From positions 1 through 64,000 of the forward strand of contig NSJK01000001.1 in assembly GCA_002632325.1 (NCBI GenBank): a DNA stretch of 64,000 bases. Direction: 5' to 3'. Below the pieces are notes generated by a model. The model was given only the letters and a program-made list of their open reading frames with translations. It did no database searches and was not told the origin of the DNA. The stretch is from Lysobacterales bacterium. Lineage in GTDB: Bacteria; Pseudomonadota; Gammaproteobacteria; Xanthomonadales; Rhodanobacteraceae. This document shows positions 46,530 through 55,867 of this stretch, piece after piece. The position numbers and the translations under genes are program-made. Every line of letters begins with the position of its first letter. The first letter of the stretch is position 1.

Positions 46530-46573
46530 CCGGTTGCTGCCTGCGCCCGCTGTGGATCACCGCCCCGGAAAAC

Positions 46574-46597
46574 AAAAAACCCGCCTCGCGGCGGGTT
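46574..46597 (-). terminator. Intrinsic terminator of tRNA-Leu
   Basis: On the minus strand AACCCGCC-GCGA-GGCGGGTT forms an 8-bp stem with a four-base loop, running into TTTTTT. It lies about 20 bases past the CCA end of the tRNA gene and just before the gcvP promoter, isolating the two transcripts. Confidence 0.85.
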
Positions 46598-46615
46598 CTC
46601 GCGCAGAAATCTCGT

Positions 46616-46700
<85 letters not shown>

Positions 46701-46729
46701 CAACCCGGCCGCATGCGACCGGGGCGCGA

Positions 46730-46758
46730 ACCATACTGGCCGCGCCTGCGCCTGTCAA
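46730..46758 (-). promoter_or_regulatory. Sigma-70 promoter of tRNA-Leu
   Basis: On the minus strand TTGACA (complement of 46753-46758), exactly 17 bases of spacer, then TATGGT (complement of 46730-46735). Transcription would start about 22 bases before the tRNA. A perfect -35 and optimal spacing fit a highly expressed stable RNA. A GC-rich stretch after the -10 resembles a stringent discriminator. Confidence 0.8.
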
Positions 46759-46788
46759 CGCACGCAGGACACGGCCGGGGCAAGGTGC

Positions 46789-49620
46789 TTACTGCGACAG
46801 CGGTGAACCACCGAACTTGTAGGTGAACTCCACGTAATAGCTTCGGCCGACCGAATCGAACCACGAGATGTCGTAGTAGGGATAGGCCGTGTAGGTCGGA
46901 TCCTTGGGCGGCATCTTGTCGAACAGGTTGTCGATCGACAACGACAACTGCGCATGGTCGCTGAAGCGGTATTGCGCCGAGGCGTTGTAGCGATAGGTGG
47001 CGCCGATCCATGCCTTCTCGCCGGCCGAGATGTCGACGATCTGGTCGTAGGAATCGGAGTTGGGCAGGCTGCCCAGACGCTGGCCATGCAACGAGACCGT
47101 GAACGGATCGCGTATCCAGGACACCGTCGCGCTGGTCTTGTTGCGCGGGATGTCATAGCCGCTGTTGATCGCGAACTCGTCAAGTGTGGCATCCCCCGGA
47201 TACTGCTGGAAGGAATGCATGCGCGCCCAGGTGTAGTTGCCGGTGAAATGGAAGTCGCCGATGCCGGTTTCGAGCTTGTAGTGCGCGCTCAGGTCGATGC
47301 CGCTGGTGCGCTCGCGGGCGACATTGATCGGATTGACGAACACGCCGTAGAGACGGTCGTTGGGCAGGCGCGTGATGCGACTGATCGCATCGACGCAGCT
47401 CGGCGAGTTCGGATCGACCGGATTGCCATTGACGTCGGAGCCGATGCGGCAATTGGCTTCCAGTTGCAGCAGGCGATCGGTGCTCAGGTCCTGCACCTGA
47501 TTGCGCATGTCGATGTTGAAGTAGTCGAGCGAGACATCGAACTCGGCCAGCGGCGACCACACGAAGCCGGCCGTCCATGAGCGGCTGGTTTCCGACTTGA
47601 GCTTGCGATTGCCCTGACGCGTGCGGATCAGACCCTCGTCGCTGTAGTCGCAATCGGTGATGTCCTCTCCGGGCTCCTCGGTGCGGCAGCGGTAATAGTC
47701 GGTACCTGAAGTTTCATCATTGCCGATGCCGGCGAACACGTAGTGCAGGTCGGGTGCGCGGAACGCCGTGCCGTAGGAGCCGCGCACGAGCAGGCTGTCG
47801 AGCGGACGCCATTCGATGCCGGCGCTCCAGGTCGGCTTGCCGGTGCTGTTGCCGGCAAAACGATATTGATCGTAACGACCGGCGACGCTGAGACTGAGGC
47901 TGTCGAGCAGAGGCATGCGCAACTCGCCCGCAGTGGCCCAGCGATTGCGGCTGCCTTTGCCGTCGGAATCCTTCCAGCTGTAGTAGTAGTACTGGGTCGC
48001 CAGCGGATCCGGGCGCAGGTTGTAGGACTGGTAGCCGTACTCGACCACACCCGCGAATCCGGCCGGGCCGGCGGGCAGCGTGAACAGTTCGAGATTGGAG
48101 AACGAGAACGCGAGCGTGTCGGTCTGCGACTTGGGGTGATAGACCGTGCGCGCGAAGATCGACTCGTATTCGCTGCGCGTGAGCGGCGTGTACAGACGCG
48201 TGGGATCGGCGTTGAAGATCGGGTAGCCGCTGTCCTCATCGATGCCCAGTTGCGGGCCGAGGAACAGATCGTTGGCGCGCGCGGCGACGATCTGCGGCCA
48301 GCTGATGGTCGAGCCGTACTGCGAGTGGCTGAGTGCGCCTTCCCAATCCCAGGCGGTGCCGAAGGTGCCCTTGAGCCCGGTGGTGAAGGCGAAGGTCTTC
48401 TGTGTGGTTTCGATGTAGCCCTTGCGCAGGCCACCCATTTCCTCGGGCGTGAACTGGCGCTGCCAATACTCGACCTGCTCGGTGGCCTGGTTGTAGAAGT
48501 AGCCTTCCTCGTTGCCGTCGGGTTGCATGTAGCTCCACTGCTCGACATCGCGGAACAGCTTGACCTTGCTGTAGCCAGCCTGGATATCGGCAAACCACTT
48601 GAGGCCATCGCCCAGCGGCATGTTCATCGTGGTGTAGGTGTTGATGCCCTGACGCTGGCTGATGATCGTGCCGTAGCCGATCGAATCATTGCTGCCGCAG
48701 TAGTAGCCGGGGCCGTAATCGTCGAGATCGGGATCGTATTCGCCATAACCGGGTCGCGAGGCGCGGAAGGTCGAACCGTGATTGAGATAGGCGAGTGCGT
48801 CGCAGGTGGCCTGACCCGGATCGAGATAGGTGTCGTAGTAGTCGGTGCGCAGGAACACGCGCCGCGCCAGACGCGAGCGCGAGGTCGGGCCGTCGAGCGT
48901 CGAGTCCTGAATCTTGCGATCGTAGGCCCACAGCGGCTTCTGATCGAGAAGTTCGGCGCCGAACATCAGGTTGAAATCGCCATGCGTGAAGCCGGTGGTG
49001 ATGTCGAGCTTGGTGGAATCGCCGCCGCCATGCTGGGTATCGCCTCGACGCAGACTCAACGTGGTGCCGTCGGCCTTGTCCTTGAGGATGAAGTTGACCA
49101 CGCCGGAAATAGCGTCCGAGCCATACACGGCCGAAGCGCTGCCGGTGAGGATTTCGATGCGGTCGATCAGGCCGACCGGAATGTTGGAAATGTCGGTGAA
49201 GTTGCTGCGGCCCTTGAAAGGCATCGGGAAGTCGGCGATGCGACGACCGTTGACGAGCACGAGGGTGTGATTGGGGCCGAGTCCGCGCAAGTCGACCTGT
49301 TGTGCGCCGGGTGAGAAATCGGCGCCGCTGGACGATTGCTGGCTTTGTGTTTCGCCGCCGTTCTGCGTCATCGCGCGCAGGATGTCGGGCACGCTCATGA
49401 GTCCGCTGGCCTTGATGTCGGCCGCAGTCACCACGGTGATCGGCGCGGGGCCTTCGACCTGCGCACGCGGAATGCGCGAGCCGGTGACGGTGATCGTCTG
49501 CAGCGACTGTTCCGAATCGGTCGAGGCCGTGGTCTGGTCCTGAGCCAGTGCGGCACCGGTGATGCCCAACATTGCATGAAGGCCGCAGGCAATCGCCGCG
49601 GCGAGAGTGGTCTTGCGCAT
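46789..49620 (-). CDS. TonB-dependent outer-membrane receptor
   Basis: A 943-residue protein with a signal peptide (residues 1-26, GITGAALA) and a TonB-box-like LQTITVTGSRIPRAQ near residue 42. The plug domain has SVPDILRAMTQNGG, QVDLRGLGPNHTLVLVNGRR, and the plug end RIEILTGSASAVYGSDAISG. A beta-barrel of about 700 residues ends in YYVEFTYKFGGSPLSQ. The N-terminal pattern belongs to the large group common in Xanthomonadales, which often takes up carbohydrates, peptides or siderophores. The ligand is not deducible: there is no neighbouring transporter, hydrolase or regulator. ATG at 49620. Confidence 0.93.
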   Translation of the reverse strand: MRKTTLAAAIACGLHAMLGITGAALAQDQTTASTDSEQSLQTITVTGSRIPRAQVEGPAPITVVTAADIKASGLMSVPDILRAMTQNGGETQSQQSSSGADFSPGAQQVDLRGLGPNHTLVLVNGRRIADFPMPFKGRSNFTDISNIPVGLIDRIEILTGSASAVYGSDAISGVVNFILKDKADGTTLSLRRGDTQHGGGDSTKLDITTGFTHGDFNLMFGAELLDQKPLWAYDRKIQDSTLDGPTSRSRLARRVFLRTDYYDTYLDPGQATCDALAYLNHGSTFRASRPGYGEYDPDLDDYGPGYYCGSNDSIGYGTIISQRQGINTYTTMNMPLGDGLKWFADIQAGYSKVKLFRDVEQWSYMQPDGNEEGYFYNQATEQVEYWQRQFTPEEMGGLRKGYIETTQKTFAFTTGLKGTFGTAWDWEGALSHSQYGSTISWPQIVAARANDLFLGPQLGIDEDSGYPIFNADPTRLYTPLTRSEYESIFARTVYHPKSQTDTLAFSFSNLELFTLPAGPAGFAGVVEYGYQSYNLRPDPLATQYYYYSWKDSDGKGSRNRWATAGELRMPLLDSLSLSVAGRYDQYRFAGNSTGKPTWSAGIEWRPLDSLLVRGSYGTAFRAPDLHYVFAGIGNDETSGTDYYRCRTEEPGEDITDCDYSDEGLIRTRQGNRKLKSETSRSWTAGFVWSPLAEFDVSLDYFNIDMRNQVQDLSTDRLLQLEANCRIGSDVNGNPVDPNSPSCVDAISRITRLPNDRLYGVFVNPINVARERTSGIDLSAHYKLETGIGDFHFTGNYTWARMHSFQQYPGDATLDEFAINSGYDIPRNKTSATVSWIRDPFTVSLHGQRLGSLPNSDSYDQIVDISAGEKAWIGATYRYNASAQYRFSDHAQLSLSIDNLFDKMPPKDPTYTAYPYYDISWFDSVGRSYYVEFTYKFGGSPLSQ

Positions 49621-49810
49621 GGTTTTCCCCAACGTTTTTTTACACGGGTGCCCAGGCCCGCTGGATTTCGGATGATTCACCGCGTTCCATGCGGCGATTC
49701 CCGATTTGGCAACCCGATCTTGTCACCTTGCCTTGCTTGCCGCCACTGCCGGAAGTTGGTATCAATGCGGTCATGCATTCGCGAGCACGCGATTTCTTCG
49801 GAGGCAGCCG

Positions 49811-50854
49811 ATGACTCGCCAACATGTTCTGGCGGCAGTTTGCCTGGGTCTGTTCGCCGTCTTGATGCCCTTGTGGATTTCAACAGCGCAGGCGGCTGAT
49901 GTGGTGCGGGCATCCGAGCGTGGCTACCGCTATTACGCTGCAGGGGATCTGCAGGCACCTACGCCGCAGCCCCCGGCGCTCGGTCTCATGCTGATGGGCG
50001 GCGGAGACTACGTCGACGAAGCCTTCGACTGGTTCATCAAGCGTGCGGGTGAAGGTCATGTCGTCGTGCTCAGCGCGTCGGGTGGCGATTCCCTGCAGCA
50101 CGAGTTTTACGAACATCTGGGCAACATCACTTCGGTGCAGACCTTCGTGTTCGAGCGCCGCGAGGGAGCGAGCGATCCGTTCCTGCTCGCAGCGATCGCC
50201 AAGGCCGATGGCATCTTCATCGCCGGGGGCGATCAATCCCGCTACATCCGTTTCTGGAAGGGCACGCCACTCAACGCCGCGCTCGATCGCCACGTGCGCA
50301 AGGGCAAGCCACTCGGGGGCACCAGCGCGGGCCTCGCGATCCTCGGTCGCACCAGTTACGGCGCGCTCGATGGCGGCAGCATCAGCTCGACCCATGCGCT
50401 CGCCGATCCGCTTGGTGCGGGCGTTACGCTCGAGCATGATTTCCTGCACCTGCCATTTCTCTCGCGCGTGATCACCGACAGTCACTTCGGCAAGCGCGAA
50501 CGCCTCGGGCGTCTGGTCGCCTTCCTCGCGCGGGCCGAACACGATGGTCTGGTCGAGCAGCCGATCGGCATCGGCGTGGATGAAAACACTGCCTTGTGCA
50601 TCGACGCTGACGGCATCGGTCGCGTGTTCAGTGACACAGCGGGACATGCCTGGCTGGTGCATCCACAGTCTGTGGAAAGGACGCTGGTCGAAGGCTCGCC
50701 GCTGACCGGCGACAAGGTCGCAGTGACCTTGATCGGCGCCGACAGTCGCATCGATCTGGCGACTTTCCATGTCGAGGATCCGGCCTTCTCGACCACCGCC
50801 GCGATCGACGACGGCGAGCTGGAACTGGAAGCGCCCTTGCCCGAGCTGCAATGA
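49811..50854 (+). CDS. Secreted cyanophycinase-like S51-family protein
   Basis: A 347-residue protein with a signal peptide (residues 1-28, ISTAQA). The peptidase S51/cyanophycinase pattern follows: LGLMLMGGGDYVDEAFDWFI, GIFIAGGDQSRYIRFW, and the nucleophile motif GGTSAGLAILG with the catalytic Ser. SRVITDSHFGKRERLGRLVA is the cyanophycinase-type His-containing motif. Such enzymes cut beta-aspartyl-arginine in cyanophycin; secreted forms use external polymer or another peptide. No cyanophycin synthetase gene is present. GGAGGCAGCCG precedes the ATG. Divergent from the TonB receptor gene across 190 bases. Confidence 0.88.
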   Translation: MTRQHVLAAVCLGLFAVLMPLWISTAQAADVVRASERGYRYYAAGDLQAPTPQPPALGLMLMGGGDYVDEAFDWFIKRAGEGHVVVLSASGGDSLQHEFYEHLGNITSVQTFVFERREGASDPFLLAAIAKADGIFIAGGDQSRYIRFWKGTPLNAALDRHVRKGKPLGGTSAGLAILGRTSYGALDGGSISSTHALADPLGAGVTLEHDFLHLPFLSRVITDSHFGKRERLGRLVAFLARAEHDGLVEQPIGIGVDENTALCIDADGIGRVFSDTAGHAWLVHPQSVERTLVEGSPLTGDKVAVTLIGADSRIDLATFHVEDPAFSTTAAIDDGELELEAPLPELQ

Positions 50855-50963
50855 CGCAGCGCAAATAGCGCTCCACGTTCGATTCGTCTTCGGTACCTTG
50901 CGCGCGCGAGCGCACCTCGCTGCGGTATCGTGGGCGCCTTGCGCGTCAATACGGATAGTCACA

Positions 50964-53378
50964 GTGAAGAAAAGTCGCTCCGGCGCCTCGCGCCCACCCA
51001 AAAGTCCGACCACGCGCCGTGGCCCGGGCAAACGCGCCAGTGGCAAGGGCGGCAAGGCCGCGGCGCCCGCATTCGCAGGCAAGGGCAAACCCAGGCCCGG
51101 CAAGCGCGCCGCGCTGCCGGGGTTCATGCCCCAGCCCTTGCCACCCTTGCCGCGTTCGCTGAAGAAGACCGCATCCGCGGCCGAGGCAGGCCGATCCCCC
51201 ACTTCACGCAAGCCGCGTTTTGCCGATCCCTATGCCGAGCGCGAGGCGCAGCGCTATGAGCGTCCGATTCCGAGTCGCGAGGCGATCCTCGACCTGCTCG
51301 GCGAGCATGGCGGGCCGATGACGATCGAGGCCGTTTCGGCGGCGCTGCATCTGTCGGCGGCAGCCGATCTCGATGCCTTGACCAAGCGCCTCACGGCGAT
51401 GCTGCGTGATGGTCAACTGATCCAGAATCGCCGCGGCGGTTTCGGCGTCGCACGCAAGCTCGACCTCATCCCCGGCGCGGTGATCGCCAATGCCGAAGGC
51501 TTCGGCTTCCTGCGCCCCGATGCGGGCGGCGAGGATCTGTATCTGTCGCCCGCCGAAATGCGCAAGGTGCTGCATGGTGATCGCGTGCTCGCGAGCGTGG
51601 TCGGGCTCGATCGACGTGGGCGTGCGCAAGGCGCGATCGTCGAGGTGCTCGAACGACGTTCCTCGCGGCTGGTCGGGCGTGTGGTCGAGGAAAATGGTCT
51701 GGTCCTGGTCACGCCCGACGACCGTCGTTTGCATCAGGATGTGCTGATCGCGCCGGGCAAGGAGCGCGGCGCGCGCGCTGGCCAGATCGTGGTGGTCGAG
51801 ATCACCGATCCGCCGAGTGCGCAGCGCGGCCCGCTCGGGCGCATCCTCGCCGTGCTCGGCGAACGCCTGACGCCTTCGCTGGTGGTGGAAATGGCGATTG
51901 CCAGTCACGATCTGCCGCAGGAATGGCCGGCCGCCGTGTTGCGCGACGCGGCGCGTGTCGAGCCCGAAGTCACCGTTGCCGAAAAACAGGGGCGCATCGA
52001 TCTGCGCGAATTGCCGCTGGTCACGATCGACGGCGAGGACGCCCGCGATTTCGACGATGCGGTCTACGCCGAACCCAATGGCAAGGGCTACCGATTGGTG
52101 GTCGCGATTGCCGATGTTTCGCATTACGTGCGCCCCGGCACGCCGCTGGATGAAGAAGCGCGCAACCGCGCGACGTCGGTATATTTCCCCGGTTTCGTCG
52201 TGCCGATGTTGCCGGAGACACTGTCCAACGGCATCTGTTCGCTCAATCCGAAAGTCGAACGTCTGTGCATGGTCTGCGACATGCAGGTCGATGACGAGGG
52301 CGAGGTCACGCGCTCGAAGTTCTACCCCGCGCTGATGCGCTCGCACGCGCGCCTCACCTACACCCGCGTGTGGCAGGCGATCGGCGAGAAAGATCGCGAT
52401 GCGCTCGCCGAATATGCCGACGTGCTGCCGCAACTGCGCCATCTGCATGCGCTGTACAAGCTGCTGGCCAAGGCGCGTGCGCGACGCGGCGCGATCGAGT
52501 TCGAGAGCCGCGAAGTCGAGTTTCGACTCGGTGCCAATGGCGAGGTCGTGCAACTGGGCAGCCACGAGCGCAACGATGCGCACAAGCTGATCGAGGAGTG
52601 CATGATCGCGGCCAACGTGCAGGCGGCCAGGTTCCTGCACGCCAAGCGCATTCCCGCGCCGTATCGCGTGCATGCGCCGCCGCCGGCGTCCAAGTACGAC
52701 GACCTGCTCGAATTTCTGCGCGAGTTCAAACTCAGCCTGCCGCCACACGACAAGGTCACGCCGGGTGATTTCTCGGCGCTGCTCAAGAAGGTACGCAAGC
52801 GCGCCGATGCGAGCCTGATCGAGTCGGTGCTGCTGCGCTCGCAGAGTCTGGCGGTCTACCAACCCTCCGAGCCCGGACATTTCGGCCTCGGCTTGGCCTG
52901 GTACACCCATTTCACTTCGCCGATCCGTCGTTATCCCGACCTGCTCGTGCATCGGGCGATCCGTTACGCGCTCGCCGGCGGCAAGCCGGCTGCCTACGAA
53001 TACAGCCCGAGCCAGATGGAAAGCCTGTGCGTGCACTGCTCGCACAACGAGCGTCGCGCCGACGAGGCCGAGCGCGATGTCGATGAGCGCTACAAGTGTG
53101 CGTGGATGGAAAAGCACATCGGTGGCGAGTTCGAAGGCATTGTTTCGGGCGTGGCTTCGTTCGGTCTGTTCGTGGAATTGAACGAGTCCAGGATCAGCGG
53201 CCTCGTGCACATCACCCAGTTGCCCAATGACTACTACCATTTCGATGCCACCCGGCGCCTGCTCAGCGGCGAACGCCGCGGGCTGAAATTCCGGCTCGGC
53301 GATGCGGTGCGCGTGCAGGTGCTGCGTGCGAGTCTCGAGGATCGCAAGATCGATTTCCGTCTGGTTTCCGGACGCTGA
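50964..53378 (+). CDS. rnr: Ribonuclease R
   Basis: An 804-residue 3'-5' exoribonuclease. After a GTG start at 50964 comes an unusual leader of about 85 residues, basic and rich in Lys, Gly, Pro and Ala (GKRASGKGGKAAAPAFAGKG). Then follow the helix-turn-helix RNase II region (PSREAILDLLGEHGGPMTIE), cold-shock domains, the RNB catalytic core TIDGEDARDFDDAVYAEPNG with its metal-binding aspartates, and a C-terminal S1 domain (GEFEGIVSGVASFGLFVELN). The K-rich C-terminal tail of E. coli RNase R is missing; here the basic tail is at the N terminus. It is followed by rlmB, the standard order. Confidence 0.95.
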   Translation: MKKSRSGASRPPKSPTTRRGPGKRASGKGGKAAAPAFAGKGKPRPGKRAALPGFMPQPLPPLPRSLKKTASAAEAGRSPTSRKPRFADPYAEREAQRYERPIPSREAILDLLGEHGGPMTIEAVSAALHLSAAADLDALTKRLTAMLRDGQLIQNRRGGFGVARKLDLIPGAVIANAEGFGFLRPDAGGEDLYLSPAEMRKVLHGDRVLASVVGLDRRGRAQGAIVEVLERRSSRLVGRVVEENGLVLVTPDDRRLHQDVLIAPGKERGARAGQIVVVEITDPPSAQRGPLGRILAVLGERLTPSLVVEMAIASHDLPQEWPAAVLRDAARVEPEVTVAEKQGRIDLRELPLVTIDGEDARDFDDAVYAEPNGKGYRLVVAIADVSHYVRPGTPLDEEARNRATSVYFPGFVVPMLPETLSNGICSLNPKVERLCMVCDMQVDDEGEVTRSKFYPALMRSHARLTYTRVWQAIGEKDRDALAEYADVLPQLRHLHALYKLLAKARARRGAIEFESREVEFRLGANGEVVQLGSHERNDAHKLIEECMIAANVQAARFLHAKRIPAPYRVHAPPPASKYDDLLEFLREFKLSLPPHDKVTPGDFSALLKKVRKRADASLIESVLLRSQSLAVYQPSEPGHFGLGLAWYTHFTSPIRRYPDLLVHRAIRYALAGGKPAAYEYSPSQMESLCVHCSHNERRADEAERDVDERYKCAWMEKHIGGEFEGIVSGVASFGLFVELNESRISGLVHITQLPNDYYHFDATRRLLSGERRGLKFRLGDAVRVQVLRASLEDRKIDFRLVSGR

Positions 53379-53441
53379 AAAGGCGGCGGCATGGGCCCGG
53401 GCTCGTTACACTAGCGCCCCGCCCACCGCCGCAGTGCCCGC

Positions 53442-54185
53442 ATGAGCCACGATTTGCTGATCGGCATCCACGCCGTGGAGGCCGCACTCGACCACGATGT
53501 CACCAACCTGGTCGAGATCTACATCGAGAGTGGCAGCCACAACGCGCGCATCAAGGCACTGGCCGAGCGTGCGCGCGATCTGGGCGTGAAGTCACATGCG
53601 CGTGATCGTGCCGCACTTGATCGCATGACCGGCGGCGCGCGCCATCAGGGGATAGTCGCCAGCTACAAGGCACCACCGCCGCTGGCCGAAAGTGCGTTGC
53701 CGGCACTGATCGAACAGGCGGGTCGCGAGGCGCTGCTGCTGGTGCTCGACGGTGTGACCGATCCGCACAACTTCGGCGCTTGTCTGCGCAGTGCCCAGGC
53801 TGCCGGCGTGACTGCGGTGATCGTGCCCAAGGATCGCGCGGTCGGCGTGACGCCGACGGTGCGCCGTGCTTCGGCCGGTGCGGCCGATCGCGTGCCGATC
53901 GTGAGTGCAACCAATCTTGCGCGCACGCTCAAGGCGCTCAAGGACGCCGGCGTCTGGCTGGTGGGATTGGCCGGCGAGGCCACGCAATCGATCCATGCGA
54001 TCGACTTGCGCGGGCCGATTGCGCTCGTGCTCGGCGGTGAAGGCGAGGGCATGCGTCGGCTCACGCGCGAGGCCTGCGATTTCAGCGCTCGCATTCCGAT
54101 GCGCGGCGACGTCGAAAGTCTCAATGTCTCGGTATCGACAGGAATTGCCTTGTTCGAGGCCTTGCGTCAACGCGCCGCCGGCTGA
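53442..54185 (+). CDS. rlmB: 23S rRNA (guanosine-2'-O-)-methyltransferase RlmB
   Basis: A 247-residue SPOUT enzyme, close to E. coli RlmB (243). It has an N-terminal substrate-binding domain (LLIGIHAVEAALDHDVTNLV) and knot motifs: VLDGVTDPHNFGACLRSAQA (motif 1, with the catalytic Asn/Arg), LVLGGEGEGMRRLTR (motif 2), and VESLNVSVSTGIALFEALRQ (motif 3). It methylates the ribose of one guanosine in the 23S peptidyl-transferase region. It starts 63 bases after rnr in the same direction. Confidence 0.97.
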   Translation: MSHDLLIGIHAVEAALDHDVTNLVEIYIESGSHNARIKALAERARDLGVKSHARDRAALDRMTGGARHQGIVASYKAPPPLAESALPALIEQAGREALLLVLDGVTDPHNFGACLRSAQAAGVTAVIVPKDRAVGVTPTVRRASAGAADRVPIVSATNLARTLKALKDAGVWLVGLAGEATQSIHAIDLRGPIALVLGGEGEGMRRLTREACDFSARIPMRGDVESLNVSVSTGIALFEALRQRAAG

Positions 54186-54215
54186 ACGCTCGCATGGCGA
54201 AGTGGCGAATCGGGC

Positions 54216-54500
54216 TCAGGAGTCGATGAGCGTCTCGGGCCCTTCGCCCGCGGTCTTTTCGTAACGACCTTTTTCCACGCGCCGGTATTGCGTGAACCCG
54301 TGTTTGGCCAGATGCGCTTCGCCAAGGCGGTGCGCGCCGCCTTCGACGATGGCCGGCGCGGTGAGCGCACGGCGCAGCGCACCGCCACAGGCGGGACAGG
54401 TTTTCAGCGGCGCCTCGCCGGCTGCGTGCAGGCGCTCGAAGCCATAGCAGCACAACGCGCAGCCGCGGCCTTCGGCGGGAAAGTATTCGTGGATCGCCAT
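54216..54500 (-). CDS. FmdB-type zinc ribbon protein
   Basis: A 94-residue protein starting IHEYFPAEGRGCALCCYGFE, with a partner pair CPACGG near residue 35 forming a zinc ribbon. The FmdB-family regulatory-protein domain usually has CxxC pairs; the first pair here is CALCC. The C terminus (HGFTQYRRVEKGRYEKTAGE) is basic. The family is widespread and its role is uncertain. ATG at 54500. Convergent with rlmB and 34 bases downstream of the secreted protein gene. Confidence 0.8.
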   Translation of the reverse strand: MAIHEYFPAEGRGCALCCYGFERLHAAGEAPLKTCPACGGALRRALTAPAIVEGGAHRLGEAHLAKHGFTQYRRVEKGRYEKTAGEGPETLIDS

Positions 54501-54534
54501 GGCCGATCGAAAGCGCGCGTGCGAGCTCGCGCGC

Positions 54535-54984
54535 TTACTTGCGCGTGACCGTGAGTTCGTAAGTCGAAGACTCGCCCTTGTCGACCGCCGACTTGGTGAG
54601 AAAGACGTGGACGACGTATTCACCGTCGACGGCTTGTTCGACTTTCCAATGCTTGCGGCCTTCGCCTTCGATCTGCGGTGCACCCGGGCGATAGATGAAC
54701 GCGAAGGTCGTGCCCGGCTTGTCGGTGAGTGTGACCTCGAGCGTCTGGCCGGCTGTCATCGGCACGCTGTAATCGCGGAAGTGGCTTTTGCTGCCCTTGA
54801 ACGCGCCCTTGGCCTTGGCACTGCCCTCGGCGGAGAACTTCAGCGTCTCGGGCTTGGCTGCCGCAGCTTTGGCAGGTTCCTTGCTCGGCGGATCCTTCGG
54901 CGTCACGGCGAGTGCCGGAGCGAAGGCGAGCAGGGCGGCGAGGCCGGTGGCGGCGACGAGAATGCGAGGGGCGGACAGGGTCAT
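54535..54984 (-). CDS. Secreted protein resembling g-type lysozyme inhibitors (PliG-like)
   Basis: A 149-residue protein with a signal peptide (residues 1-26, LLAFAPALA), a Lys/Pro/Ala-rich stretch, then a beta-domain: FKGSKSHFRDYSVPMTAGQT, LEVTLTDKPGTTFAFIYRPG, and DGEYVVHVFLTKSAVDKGES. It closes with STYELTV. The layout resembles PliG, the periplasmic inhibitor of goose-type lysozyme (DY..AGQ..VTL, DG.Y...V, E...Y.L.V). I base this on recalled pattern, so treat it as a lead. A role in protecting the cell wall from host or predator lysozymes would follow. ATG at 54984. Confidence 0.55.
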   Translation of the reverse strand: MTLSAPRILVAATGLAALLAFAPALAVTPKDPPSKEPAKAAAAKPETLKFSAEGSAKAKGAFKGSKSHFRDYSVPMTAGQTLEVTLTDKPGTTFAFIYRPGAPQIEGEGRKHWKVEQAVDGEYVVHVFLTKSAVDKGESSTYELTVTRK

Positions 54985-55054
54985 GGCTACTCGGCAACGA
55001 TTGAACGGGGCCGGCATTGTCGCGCGCAGGCCGCCTGCGGTCGAGTGTGCGGCT

Positions 55055-55696
55055 TCAGCCGTGAACGGGCGAGGTCTGATCCTCGAAAGCCTTCCAGCGA
55101 TTGATGATGTCGCAAAACAGTTCGGCCGTGCGTTCGGTGTCGTAGACCGCCGAGTGGGCCTCGCGCGCATCCCAATCCCGGCCAGCGGCCTCGACCGCGC
55201 GGCTGAGCACGGTCTGGCCATAGGCGAGGCCCGCGAGCGAGACGGTGTCGAAACAGCTGAACGGGTGGAAGGGGCTGCGCTTGTGATCGGTGCGCGCGAT
55301 CGTGGCATTGAGGAACCCGAGATCGAAGGCGGCGTTGTGGCCGACGAGGATCGCGCGCTGGCAATTGGCTGCGCGGATCGCCGCACGCACCGGCTTGAAT
55401 ACCAGGTCGAGTGCAGCTTTTTCGGGCAATGCGCCGCGCAGCGGATGATGCGGATCGATGCCGTTGACCTCGAGCGAGCGCGGATCGAGCTCGGCGCCGG
55501 GAAATGGCTCGACATGGGTGGAGACGACGGGGTCGGCCTGCAGCCAGCCCTCGCCATCCATGCGAATCGGGATGACGGCAATTTCCAGCAGTGCATGCCG
55601 ATTGCAGTCGAAGCCGCCGGTTTCGACGTCGACGACGACCGGCAGAAAGCCGCGGAAGCGATGCGCCATCGTCATGGCGCGCGAGGAAGAGCTCAT
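55055..55696 (-). CDS. rnt: Ribonuclease T
   Basis: A 213-residue DnaQ-fold exonuclease. Motif I is [20 protein letters not shown] near residue 20 (DxE), motif II is [18 protein letters not shown], and motif III is [20 protein letters not shown] with the DEDDh His. [17 protein letters not shown] is the RNase T-specific stretch. It trims tRNA 3' ends and matures small RNAs. Length matches E. coli Rnt (215). The ATG at 55696 is the family start. Divergent from the ypfJ gene. Confidence 0.95.
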   Translation of the reverse strand: MSSSSRAMTMAHRFRGFLPVVVDVETGGFDCNRHALLEIAVIPIRMDGEGWLQADPVVSTHVEPFPGAELDPRSLEVNGIDPHHPLRGALPEKAALDLVFKPVRAAIRAANCQRAILVGHNAAFDLGFLNATIARTDHKRSPFHPFSCFDTVSLAGLAYGQTVLSRAVEAAGRDWDAREAHSAVYDTERTAELFCDIINRWKAFEDQTSPVHG

Positions 55697-55867
55697 GCGT
55701 GCAGGATAGCAAGTCGTTCGACAGCTGCGGCTGACAGCGCGGTACGGCGCGCTGTGCAAACAATTCTTGCACGACAGCGCCAAGGCCCGGGCTTGGCTTG
55801 CGATGCGTCGATCTGGCGGGTAGTGTCGGCGCGCCCGGAACGATTGGCACCGGAGCGGAGAACGCGC

